Assembly: GCF_901709675.1 (NCBI RefSeq)
Contig: NC_051091.1
Coordinates: 6,730,967 to 6,794,966 of the forward strand
Length of the DNA: 64,000 bases
Reading direction: 5' to 3'
Origin: Syngnathus acus
Taxonomy: Eukaryota; Chordata; Actinopteri; Syngnathiformes; Syngnathidae
Shown here: positions 26,379 to 37,483 of the stretch, in pieces
How the letters are laid out: every line of letters starts with the position of its first letter
Position numbering within the stretch: position 1 is the first letter of the stretch
The notes under the pieces: generated by a model
Seen by the model: only the letters and a program-made list of their open reading frames with translations
The model's database searches: none
Told to the model about the DNA's origin: nothing
Program-made: the position numbers and the translations under genes

Positions 26379-28279
26379 TACCACAAATCCCCACAATAGT
26401 TGCACCTCTGTGGTGTCCTTTTACACAGAAAAAAAATGCAGAAGTGATCTGTCTGAATAGATGGCTTTGATGCGCCAGTTGGATGGAAGTCAGTGGAGTT
26501 TATTTAAAGAAGAATCACAGCAGAAAACTCACCGTGTCAGCATGATCGGATGGAAAATTAATGTCGACTGTCATGTCGTTTTGGATAATAGAAAAGCTAA
26601 TGGCAAACATATTTTACGTTGCACATTTGATTTATCAATAATTGGTCTTCTATGTCTTATGGTATAAGTCAGTCAGTCATCATTTATTTCGCGCAACAAA
26701 AGAAGAAACGTGACAGTGGCTGGGAATGAAGCGTGCCAGATGATGATGAGAATGGAAAAGAGCAGAGGGGGGTGATGAGAAGAGACAGAGCAGAAAATTG
26801 AAGTACATGAAACATGACACAAATGGACAAAAGTATTTAGCTAATGATTTATTATTAAACAGAGCAGGAGGCTCGTCCCGGCACAATCCCCCAGCCTAGC
26901 CCAGGTTCCGGCCCTATTGTAGGGAGATAGAGAGGCAGATAAGCGGAGCTGTAATGGTAGTCAGATGGCAGGTGGGCCAGCTGAATCCGGGGTTAATCAC
27001 TGCTAAGTGCTGCGGAGAAGGGTGGACATGGGCTGAAACATTGTATCCTTCAGGGCAATGGAAGGCCACGTAAGTCAGCACAGGTAAGCCACCTCGGCGA
27101 GACAGCTGGACTCCTCCAATGCCGGCCTAATGGTGTCAACAACTACCCACTTGCCAGCATTTCTATTATTGGATGTGTTCTGCCAAATGTTCTTCAGCCT
27201 GGTAACTTTCATGGATGTCCCTCTAAGGTGAAAAAACAATTTTTTTTTTTTTTTAGGGGTGCACATAAGTGGTGCGCCGGTGCGCATGGCGACTGCAAAT
27301 TGAATAATGCACACCGGTTCAAGTCTGTCACTGTGATTTCGAGCCAGCCTCATTCAAAGTCACGTCCGCCACCGCAACGAATGCTTCTGAGGGCCAACTT
27401 CAAAAGAAAATCTATGTAAGGCATTGATACAATGACACATTCTTCACATATTAACGATAAACCTCGCCCAGATGTGAGCCTTTAAGTTCATCCTTGAGGT
27501 TGGTGGATCCAGAAAAGAAATGAGCACCAAACAAGACGACATGAAAAACAAGAAGCAGCAGCGAGCTTCCTCCAACGCCAAAGCATGAAATGAAGGCTGC
27601 CGTGTGCCTAAACAGTGTCTGACAAACCCATAATGAAGGCAGTAATTGGAACAACATTTCGAGTCCACTCTGCTATCCCCGCCGCCATCAGGCCCTTCTC
27701 CTAAATCATTGCCAAACATCCAGCAAATCAAAACAAAGCATGAGGGAAGAAGCCGAAATGTACCGAGCAGTCATTTCGGATGGAGGCTGCATGGAAGTGG
27801 GCTTCTTACAAAGTTCTAACAAGAAACAGGCTGATACTTGATCGGTGCAGTGTTACTCCGTCACACACGGGCCGTTTTGTTTGGCTACAAAGTTGCAGAA
27901 AATAAAGATCTGAACATAGAAGCCGATTGGATTTTAACTTGCCAGTCAAAATTCACATTTTGCACCTCATACAAACATATTGAAAAGCTCAACTGGGAAC
28001 GGGCATTTGTGTGGCTTGTGAGAAGTAGAAGGAAAAATATCATTCCAAGCTCTTTTGTGCCCTTCTTCTAAAAAAAAAATGGATTTGCTGTAAACAGCAG
28101 ATGAAGTCATCTTGAATTAGAATAATAAAACAAGGTCAAGTTGCATAGAGAGGCTGGAGCTAAATCATCTGCTTGTAGTAAACAGTTGAGGGGAACATCT
28201 ATCAGCAAGGCACGAGTCTTTGACAGTATAATAAGGTAGCGAGAGCTGGAGCGTGCACTGAAAACAGATGAAGAGAGAC

Positions 28280-28301
28280 GGGGGGGGGGGGGGGGGGGGG
28301 G
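28280..28301 (+). repeat. G22 homopolymer
   Basis: An uninterrupted run of 22 guanines. Together with the C20 run at 15655, it is one of two unusually long G/C homopolymers in the desert. It is likely to be unstable or miscounted. Confidence 0.85.
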
Positions 28302-31300
28302 TGAGGTAGCAAAGCGACAGAGAAAAGTAGCTCATCACCTTTAGCCTTCCTGTGGCAAGTTTTGCTGAAGAGCCAGAGCATATTAACGCTGCAAACAAGC
28401 CATGCACATGTAAAATAGCTTTTTGCTCATTGTTCAAAATAATCCAGTGGAAAAAAAACTACATTGTGGATGGAAAAAAAAGTCTAACCCCAAGGTCAAT
28501 CTGTCATGCCATGTAATATTTGATTTGGAATTATTTCCTCATGGGAAAAAAAAAATGGAAGCAGAAACAAACTGTTTAGCGGTCAAACTTAGTCGTTACC
28601 TGAGCAACTGTGATGTTATTTTCAGTCGACAGGAAGTGGCAAAATGGCTGCCACCAGACATGGATAAAAATTGGTGACTTCTGGTGCTTAAATTATATTC
28701 CACAAACACAATATTATTCAGAATACTGGTTTTAGATGATAGTGGGGTTTGCACGGTACAGATTATGGTCAAGAAATATTTGGAGTTCCTCTTTAATATT
28801 TTTCCCAATTAGGTTCGGCAGCCTCCTGGCCTTACGACATTATTTTTTTTATGGTTGAAAGTTGTTATTTTTTGCGGGGGGGGTGTCACTTTAGAACTAT
28901 ACATTATTTTTCCCTCCAAATTTTAGTACAACCTCAGAAGCATTCAACTTAACAGTTTCAATGGTTCTTTGTACGACTAAAGAAACTTTGAACATATCGA
29001 ACATAAAAATTGCAATATATTACTGACCTCGGGGCTGGTATTTGTGCATGTCTGTTTTGTTTCAAAAAGTGTGTCTGCATCCACTTAAATGACGCAGTAC
29101 TGAGTACACTTGCTGACACGCACACGCACACACGCACGAAGACGCGCATGCATAGGCTCGATGTCAATCAAGTAGGTGTCTAATTAAAAGGAACAGGAGA
29201 AAGCTGCTGGGGACAGCAGTCGCTATCAGACAGCCATTTTCATATGAATGGCCTTTTTTAATTAAACTCAACAGCTAATAAGCCTCGGTATCCAGCCCAT
29301 GTCGCAGTTTAGCAGACAAAGAGCCGGAAAGAAAACACACACATGCCTTTTGCGTAGAATGGAGGGGGGGATGAGAGGTAAAGACAGAAGGGTGAATAAT
29401 GAAGAGTCGTCAGAAGCCGAGTGATGCATTGCCTTTGAACCTGTTGGCTTCCCTTTGTTGGCCGAGGCGCTTTGCCAGCAGCTATTGTTGTCAACAAAGT
29501 TTATTGAGCCTTGACGGTAATACAGAACACCCAACAACAGTATTTACATTTGCTGTATGGACAGAAATTAAAGTGGGGGAAAGAAAGAACACCAAGCCAT
29601 ATTTTTCTCTCTGCAAGGAGAGCCCTGGCAATCTGTCTCTTGCTTTTGTTGTTTAGTGCTTGTGTACTCGACTAGGCGGACGGATCAAACGTAAAACCAA
29701 GAAAACAAAAAACAATTAGTGTTTTGTCAAATAATGTGCGGCTTGCCCTACAAGACACTAATGTATCGTATATAATTGAAAGCCAAAATGTCAGTGCAAA
29801 ATCGTATTTGCCTCAATGGATTTAGCCGCTGTAGAATCAAATCGGTGGAAAAGAATTACAGCGTGATTCAGCGGCAGGAATTAGCGGCACGTTGTATGAT
29901 GTTCAGAGTCACGCTGCCAAGCTCCAACAATGACATTTAGCAGCTCCGACTTTCTTTGTTCGGGAGCCGCTCGTAATTAACGTGTTGATCCTCCTCGCTA
30001 TAGAAAAAGAGAAAAACGTTCAAACGGCGTCACTTTAGGCTCGCAGAGATCTCGCACGTTTAGAGCGCGGGCAAATACACGGTCACGCCAGGTTGCCAAG
30101 TTTAGCGTGGCGAGACAATGCTGAAGAAAAGACAACATGAATGGGATGTATGATTCCCATACTCCTAAGATTTCTCTGTGGAAGAGATTATGGTTCCGCC
30201 TCGCAAACACGACAAATCTCCATTTTCCCAACCTTTTACAGCAGATAAAGGGCCCGGGCTCCCTTTTCCACACTAAATCCCAGATCAACTTCTCCTTAGC
30301 TATTCAAACCACCCAGCAGGTTGTTGCTAAAAGGCTTGCAAGTGAGCGGGGAGATAGCTGCCGTCGCCGCCGGCAACTCAAATGAGCTCCCCGCCCTCGC
30401 CTCGCCGTCACGTGGCGTTGGCTCCGCTCGCTAATTCTTCCCGCTCGCTTACTTCTCCACAAACTTGCAAGATTATGACCTCCAGAAATATTTCCCAACT
30501 ATAACAATAAAATTAACTTGTAATGAGCAAAATAACGGCACATCAAACGCTCGTGGACGCTGTAGCGCGAGCTTGCAAGAAAAGGCCCAATTTGCAGATT
30601 ACATGGCTCATGACTGCCCAAGTTCAAAACACGGAGAGATTGGTTGCCAAGTGAGAACGAAACGACTCTGAAGCATTATTTAAACTTGTGTAATGGATAT
30701 GCTGCGGGCGAGCGGGCAAATGCACCGTGCAAAGAATCTCCATTCTGCACGCGGCACTTCAAAGACGAAAGGAGCCGTGGCTTCGGGGAGCCACTGGGCA
30801 CATGGAGCAGGGGGGGGTACGAACTTGGCGACGCGTATTTGTCTCCTGTCGTGACAGAAATTGGCATGGAGTGTTCAAAATGAGAGATTTATCTGATCTA
30901 GGGCAGACGCGCTGTTGCGTCAACACCACTGAGCTCCTCAATATCCACGCAAAATTGTAAAACAGTGCAGAGAGGAGAGTTGGAAGTTGGCCTCCAAACT
31001 CGGAGGCCGCTTGCAGACCCAAACGAAAGCGCAAGGTAAGGCGAGAGATGAAAGGGAGATAGATGAAGCCAAGTGCAGCGGAGGTCCTTGTTATGCGCTG
31101 GTCGACGAAGGAGGGCAGCAGCAAAGATAAAGTGGCCAGTGTCCGACATGTTTTACCATCAGATACACGCACACACACCAGACCGCAGGAAGATTTCACT
31201 AAAATAGAAAGCCACAGTACACACACTCACACGCCGCAGGATGATTTCACTAAAATAAAAAGCCCCAATACACACAAACACGCACACACACTCGGGGGAA

Positions 31301-33576
31301 TTGTTGGAGCGCACTCTGAGTATAGGTTGTTTAAGAAATTCAAAAAGCCCATTCATTAATACCTTTTGAATTTACCAACGTGTTGCTATTTGTTAAGCTG
31401 TTAAAAGAGACATTTTCTTGGCCGCTTTTGTCATAGTGATTTCTCAGCCGCTGCCTTGGCTTCCACCCCTCAATCATTCAGACTCTCCTTCTCCGGACTC
31501 TTATCTGATGGGAGCTCTGCCACTCTTTGCACTGAATACTATTGGGAAAGCCTCGCATATGTTGAGCGCTAGAACACGCGGTTGTTTGCACGCATACGGC
31601 TCACACGCTGACGAGCTATTATGACCTTGCGGAAATATCGGGAAAGCAGAAGATTTATTTATGGGGCTTGAATGCACTGTGCCGTCTGGGTATCGGAATA
31701 AAAACGTACAACAACAGCATGATGTAAACATTAATAACATGATTTATTATACATCCCGCTGAATAAATAGAAAAAAAATCTAAATAAATAGTTACGATTC
31801 AGCTGTATAATGCAACAAGATACTAGAAAAAAAAAAAATTCATACAGCAATTAGAAATGTTTATTTTGTGGTCATTTCAATTGAAATCACGGAATATGAA
31901 TTAATCATCAAACTCCACCAATTTTTATCCATCCGTCTATTTTGCCATTTGTTGTCGATCGACTGAAGATGACATCACAGGTGCTCAACTTGCCAATGTC
32001 ACATGTCCAAACTCGGAAAACAAGTTTTGTTCAGTTTTGTAGTTCTGTAGTGAGTTGAGCACTCGGGCGCTTATTTGAAAGACCTCCATTTGTTTTCTCT
32101 AAAAATTGGATTACACCATCAAATTTACACTAATTTACTTAACTTGTGCAAACCACGAGCCCCGACCAATCAAATGGCTTAGATGTTTGTTTAACATGCA
32201 ACTTGAACTTTGGTGACTTTTCCCTCGAGGCACCCTCCACCCATCATCTGGCTTTTTCCGCCTCTCTCTATTCTTAGTCCCGAAAAGATTGATTAGTGCT
32301 TTTTGCGGTTTAAGCCTGACACACCTCAGCTTGTCCGGCCGACGATTTCAAGCTGGGGTTTGATTCGTGAAATATATTGTACAGTTTCCATCGCACTTCC
32401 TGGCTTTTGCTCACACCTCTTTGTGACTGAAAGAGTCGTTCATGTCTGAACTGCCAACAATGGCTCTCTATACTTTGGCCAGCCGTGTCAAAGTGTCTCT
32501 TCCTGTGTCGAGGGAGCCCTTTAAACTTAGAAGTCCATTTCCCAGGAGGTTGAGGAGCGAGAGTTGTGTCTAGATCGCAAAGGGTGCCGTCAACTAAAAC
32601 AAGCCTTTTGACCTGACAACTTCCGGGTCGCGCCGTGATGGCTTTCCTGAGGGTTATTCGGAGTGCCAGCGTATTTCACATGACCTCCAACACATCGCAT
32701 TCCTCAGCGCTAACTAATCTGGTGCAAGCGTTTTCTCTCCCGTCACGTGATCATATCATCATATCCGTCCAAATGCACGGACGCAATGTGTGGATGGCAG
32801 CCGTTTGATGTTGCGAGCACTCGAGCGGGGCGGATTGAAGTCAACATCTGAGTCATGCGGGTTAATGGAGATGAGTGAGAGGTCTTCTATGTGGCACTGG
32901 CCACGCGTGACCGCGGCTCATCATCATTAGAGGCGCGGAATTAGGCGATGAGCTCATTGTGAAGACATGATGGCAATCATTTCTCACATCTCTTTGGAGA
33001 GCAGCGCAGTAAAGTGTGAGAAAGTACAATTAAATTGTTTGCTCAAATTAATTCAAAGCTAACTTGGACTGTGTGACTATTTGTGTCAAATCAACACATC
33101 CCTGCTAGGGAATTAATTTTTTCCACCTTTTATGATGTTATATTATTATGTATTATTATTTATGCTTTACTGGTTATTGACACTGACGCTAAAAGTGACA
33201 CTCAAAGTCACTTCTACAATGCAGCACTTTTCTTGAAAGAGATCTTATCATCTTCACCCAAACATTTTAAGCGGCATGAATTACCATAAGAAGAACATGT
33301 CCACAAGGCAAATTAATTAGGAGAATGTAGATAGCAGAGCCATAGATGAAAGAAGCTTGCCAAAATGGTATCGGGTTTTTTCCACTGGATGGGGGGGGTT
33401 GGAGGGGGGCGTGTCATTTGCCTTTTCAAACAATGCGGGTAACAGCAGGACACAGGGCGGACATGACACAACATTGTATGCTGTTGTCATTACTAGAAAA
33501 GCGATTATGCTGCTGTGATGAGCACAGACTGTATTTGTTCTCTATTTACACTTCCTCCCATGAGGGAAACTAAATA
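28302..33576. other. Intergenic, possible regulatory element and tandem duplication
   Basis: No exon is recognisable. At 29155-29300 there is a cluster of TGTCAATCA (PBX/MEIS-type), TAATTA and TTAATTAA motifs with an imperfect palindrome. A roughly 50-bp tandem duplication lies at 31184-31283. The remaining sequence shows short homopolymers only. Confidence 0.5.
31184..31283 (+). repeat. Two-copy ~50-bp tandem duplication
   Basis: The unit starting CGCAGGAAGATTTCACTAAA recurs as CGCAGGATGATTTCACTAAA about 50 bp later, and both are followed by AAAGCC and a CA-rich tail. The duplication shows up as two similar peptide units in both strands' frames. I see no splice signals or domain, so I treat it as noncoding. 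Confidence 0.75.
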
Positions 33577-33620
33577 TATAATACGGGCCCCATCCCAAAG
33601 TATTGGAACGACAACGGGTC
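33577..33620 (+). mobile_element. Possible Tc1/mariner-type terminal remnant
   Basis: The sequence ACGGGCCCCATCCCAAAGTA followed by TTGGAACGACAAC resembles the inverted terminus of fish Tc1-like miniature elements (CCCAAAGTATTGGAACG), and it is preceded by a TA-rich run. No matching opposite terminus was found in the following few hundred bases, so this would be one surviving end. The attribution rests on recall of the motif and is tentative. Confidence 0.35.
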
Positions 33621-34302
33621 ATTGTTTGGTTGGATGATGCAGCTTACAAAGTTTGGATAGAACTTGACTTGAATTTTTGTGCCTTTTGAGGATTGTCAAT
33701 TCAAAATACAGCTTGTTGAAAATAAATATTTGACCATTATGGGCGGTCGGTACATACTGCAATTGGGGAATATGAAGGACCAGACCAGAACAGAAAGCGA
33801 AAACCTGAAACCAAAGTATGAGACAGACTAATTGTCAATCATGAGCGGTATTATGTTTGCTCGTTTTGCCAACTCTCAGAGTGAGAACATGAACCTTCTG
33901 GGCCCCCGGGCATGGAACAAAAGCCATATCTCCACTTTATTCATTATGCTGCCAAAATGATACCCCGTTTCCCCATTTCTTGGCTTTTATTCATTTTAAT
34001 ACACATTCTTGTTGAGCCCTGTCCCTCGCCGTCCTACTCGGCTCAGTCAAAATACTCCATGCTATCTCCTAACTTCCCTGATTGGTGGAACTGAATGTAG
34101 AGCACAAATTAAAAAACCCTGCGCGTTTGAAAAGTTTTTGCAGTAAAAACAATCTCCACTAAATTGTCAGACTCTTTGAAGACAAAAAAAATTTCATTTT
34201 GCTTTGCCTCTATCTATAAACTACAACCCCACCAATCACCCGAGTGAGTGCTGGTGACGCGGTGGCATTGCCCAAAGGCAGATCATCAAAGCATATTTAA
34301 AA

Positions 34303-34331
34303 AATAATAATAATAATAATAATAATAATAA
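34303..34331 (+). repeat. (TAA)n trinucleotide repeat
   Basis: About nine tandem AAT/TAA units in noncoding DNA. Confidence 0.85.
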
Positions 34332-36539
34332 GTCCATTCCAAAGTCCGCCTTTTCTGTTTCATTCCATGCAAGATAACCCAACTCTAATTGTTGCCATGC
34401 ATGGCAGCATTCTGTCTTCTCAACACCTGTCCAGGTGGTCTGAAATGGGCCAAAAATGGAAAGATGAAAGGCTGCAATTGTTAAAGTACCCTTGAGAGAC
34501 AGCCAAGAGACAGACCCCCAAATGGGGACAAAGCAAAAGCAGTCTGGAAGGAAAGTGTGTGTATGTATTTAGGGGCAGCATGGATGGGAGATGTCAACAT
34601 TTGCATAATACGCACTCTTCATGAGTAACAAAGAAAAAGACAGACATGCGGACACAAAACTCCGCTTGATGAGAGAACAATGGTGGCTTGATGTGGGAGA
34701 CTTTTTCATGCCTTAGAATTTTGTCAGGTAGTTTTACAAAGTGAAATTTTGCCAGACTTCAGGCCTTCAAAATTCTCACTGAAGGCACTCAACTAATTCT
34801 ACTTCAACGATGACAACGTTGGGCCAACATCCGAAACGCAATCAATTGTTTCCGGAAGCCATGATGTGCACGCAGCCGGCAGCGGGGCAGGTGTAGCAGA
34901 AGAGCGCCGATCTGAGGCTGAATTAGAACATAGACGAGCAGACAAAGATGGATGATGGATGGTATTGATACAGGCGGCAGAAGCCTGGCTTTATCTGGGC
35001 GGCACAAGCTAGACCTGCCCGGGTGATGGGTGGCCTGTCAGCCTTTTGTTTATGGCCACCACCCATCTTTCATCTCTTATAAACCCCGAAAGCTCAGATC
35101 ACTCAAAAGTGCCTCCCCAGCCTTTGTCTCTTCATCTCGGACTTGAATCGTCTTTTTCTTTCTCCTAGATGAATAGTCACAAACTTATATTGTTCTCTAG
35201 CGCCTGACGCGCCAAATATATTTTTTGTAATTTTTTTTAAAACGGTGCAAGAATGTGTCTTTAGGATGCACACGTCAACAGAAGAAGCGAAAGAGAGACG
35301 GCAGCGAGAAGACAAACCTAATCCAAGCGTATCCCCATGAGTTGCACGCTTCCAATTAACGACGGGTTGCTTTATCAGTCTCCAATGGGTGATTGCTGTT
35401 TTTAATCATTTTCTTCCTCTACATGATTTACTCTCCCTCTATCAGTCTCTGCCTCTCTTATCATCTAACCCCCCCCACCCACCCCTGCCTTACTTCCCAC
35501 CCAACCCGTTGCCTCTGTTTCACCGTCTTCCGATGAAGCCGCACTCTGACTAACATCAGTCGAGTCTGCGTGAAAAATTAAAACTTCAATGTGTGTATTT
35601 ACAATCTTCTGTACTGCCACAAAAGCACTTGACACTTTAATCTAATTCACAGTGCAGTTTGAGCAAGTGTCGGATCCACATGCAGCTTCTCCTGACTCGT
35701 GATCTCCAAAAACACAAGAACATCCTCTTTTACGCTGGTTTTGTTTGTGCGATTGATTAGGACAACCAAAATATACCTGCCACATTGATCGATGTGCCCA
35801 GTTGAGGCGGTGTCGAGTTAAATCCCGCCGCCTTGTTGGCATGGTTATAAACGAGAGTCGACGTGCAGTTGACACAAATGCGCTTGTATCTTCTTTCATT
35901 TAGTCAACGTCTGACGGAGACCTAAGAAGGTGACACCAAAGCGGAACGCTTCTGCTCGGTCACCTTATGATGATTTGCAAACTTTGCACGCTCGTGCGTC
36001 GGGGTCCGACGCAGCCCACGTTCTCCTCTGGTCAAGGTGCTTTTTGCAAATGGGGCAGTTATCTCAGTCTAGGAGGTCGCCCGCCGCCTCGTGAAGAGCA
36101 GAACACCGGGAATACCAATCTCGCGACGCGTGCGACTAGGTTGTTGCTAGCCACCATCCTCTTGGGTGGGCAATAACTCATCTCCCGGCAAGGCTCGGCC
36201 CTTATCTCAGCCGCCTTGCGCAGGCCCGCCCGGTGCCCGCTCTGTCTTAGGAAAGGATTTTCTGCTGCCCGGTGCCCGAGTTATGGATGAGGTTGAGGTG
36301 ACAGAGTAGGCCTGTCCGTTGAGGTTGTCTTACTGGATTTATGTTTGGATGTGCGAAGGAATGTCAAGGTGTGTGCGTTTATACAGTTTGCGCGTGCGTT
36401 TATATCCGAGATTAATATGCCAGCTCGTCTTCATGTATCTCATCTCATAAGGCCGAGCGTTATTCTCCTAAGTTATTTAAACACGTGAAGGGCATCTTTA
36501 CACTTGCATCTGAGCTTTTGCCCCTCCCACTTCCACGAG

Positions 36540-36541
<2 letters not shown>

Positions 36542-36576
<35 letters not shown>

Positions 36577-36580
36577 ACAC
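36542..36580 (+). repeat. (AC)n microsatellite
   Basis: A nearly perfect AC dinucleotide repeat of about 39 bp with one AG interruption. Confidence 0.9.
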
Positions 36581-37128
36581 GCATCTCTCCACCCTTCTAT
36601 CCCATCCACACCGCCTCTCTGTGTCATCTCGGCCTATCAATCAAAAATGTATTAAGTCCAGAGTCGGGGCCGATCAAAGGCAGAATTCCTGGGAGGAGAG
36701 CAGATAAGGCCTATCTCATTAATAAGTGCTTTAGCATGGTGGAAGCCTGCGCGCCTCGCCACACCCTGCCTGCCTCCCTTTGATATCTAATTATCCATCC
36801 GTTTCATTCTGTCAGAGGAGGAAAGGGAAGATTCACAGTGTCATCACAAGCAAATACTGATGCGTGAGTGGCTCGCGCTCACAACGATGGGCTGTGCCAA
36901 ACATGGGGGGAAAAAAAAAATCCAAATGTGTAGAGAGTGACGTGTGTAAACAAATGCAAATGAGATGTTCTTGCAAGAGCGACTGGGCCTAGCCTCCAGA
37001 TAATCTGTCAAGCAGGATCGATCTGAATGAGTTCTTGAGAGACTTTCAATACAAACGGCAGCCAAAACTGGTCGTAGCTCGTCATATGTGCAATATCGCT
37101 TTCCCTTGAGTAAGAAATGAAACTGTAG

Positions 37129-37483
37129 CAGCGGTGTCAAACTCTGGCCCGCGGGCCGAATTTGGCCCACAGTGTAATTATATTTGGCCCAAAATGTGCA
37201 TCGACTTTATGTCAATACTACAATTGCAAATTATCTTCACTTTAAAAAAAAAAAAAGGGATGTTGCTATTTTTTTTTTTTTTTATTACCAATCATCTTTG
37301 TCCAAATTTGAGCGTTTTTTTACCAGTCTCGAATTTCAAAACTAGTTAGTCATCAGTTTGTTGTGTAGCTTGTACTGTGTATAATATGAGACATTCATAC
37401 ATTTATTTTGGGTCATAATGACCCTCCGAAGGAACCTACGACTACGATGTGGCCCGCGACAAAACTTGAGTTTGACACCCCTG
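37129..37483 (+). mobile_element. Non-autonomous hAT-like element, copy C (full length)
   Basis: This is the longest and most complete copy, 355 bp. It begins CAGCGGTGTCAAACTC and ends GAGTTTGACACCCCTG, 16-bp termini that are near-perfect inverted repeats. The subterminal GGCCCGCGGGCC palindrome and the shared interior (CAATACTACAATTGCAAATT, ATCTTCACTTTA) match the other copies. It has no transposase. The flanks AACTGTAG and ATAAAACA do not match, so the target duplication has been lost or the ends have shifted. Confidence 0.82.

Larger units (their letters stand above)
20450..28279. other. Intergenic, repeats and possible regulatory segments
   Basis: No exon is recognisable. It contains simple repeats at 22428 (GA), 25147 (CA) and 26344 (TG). 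A segment at about 26880-27030 combines GATAAG, CAGGTG, CAGCTG and GGTTAATCACT motifs in moderately complex sequence and may be a regulatory element. Confidence 0.5.
33621..37128. other. Intergenic, GATA-motif-rich segment
   Basis: No exon is recognisable. A TAA trinucleotide repeat lies at 34303-34331 and an AC repeat at 36542-36580. The GC-richer stretch at 35890-36310 includes the 9-mer TTATCTCAG twice (36059 and 36202), and an inverted GATA pair AGATAAGGCCTATCT lies at 36702-36716. Confidence 0.5.
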
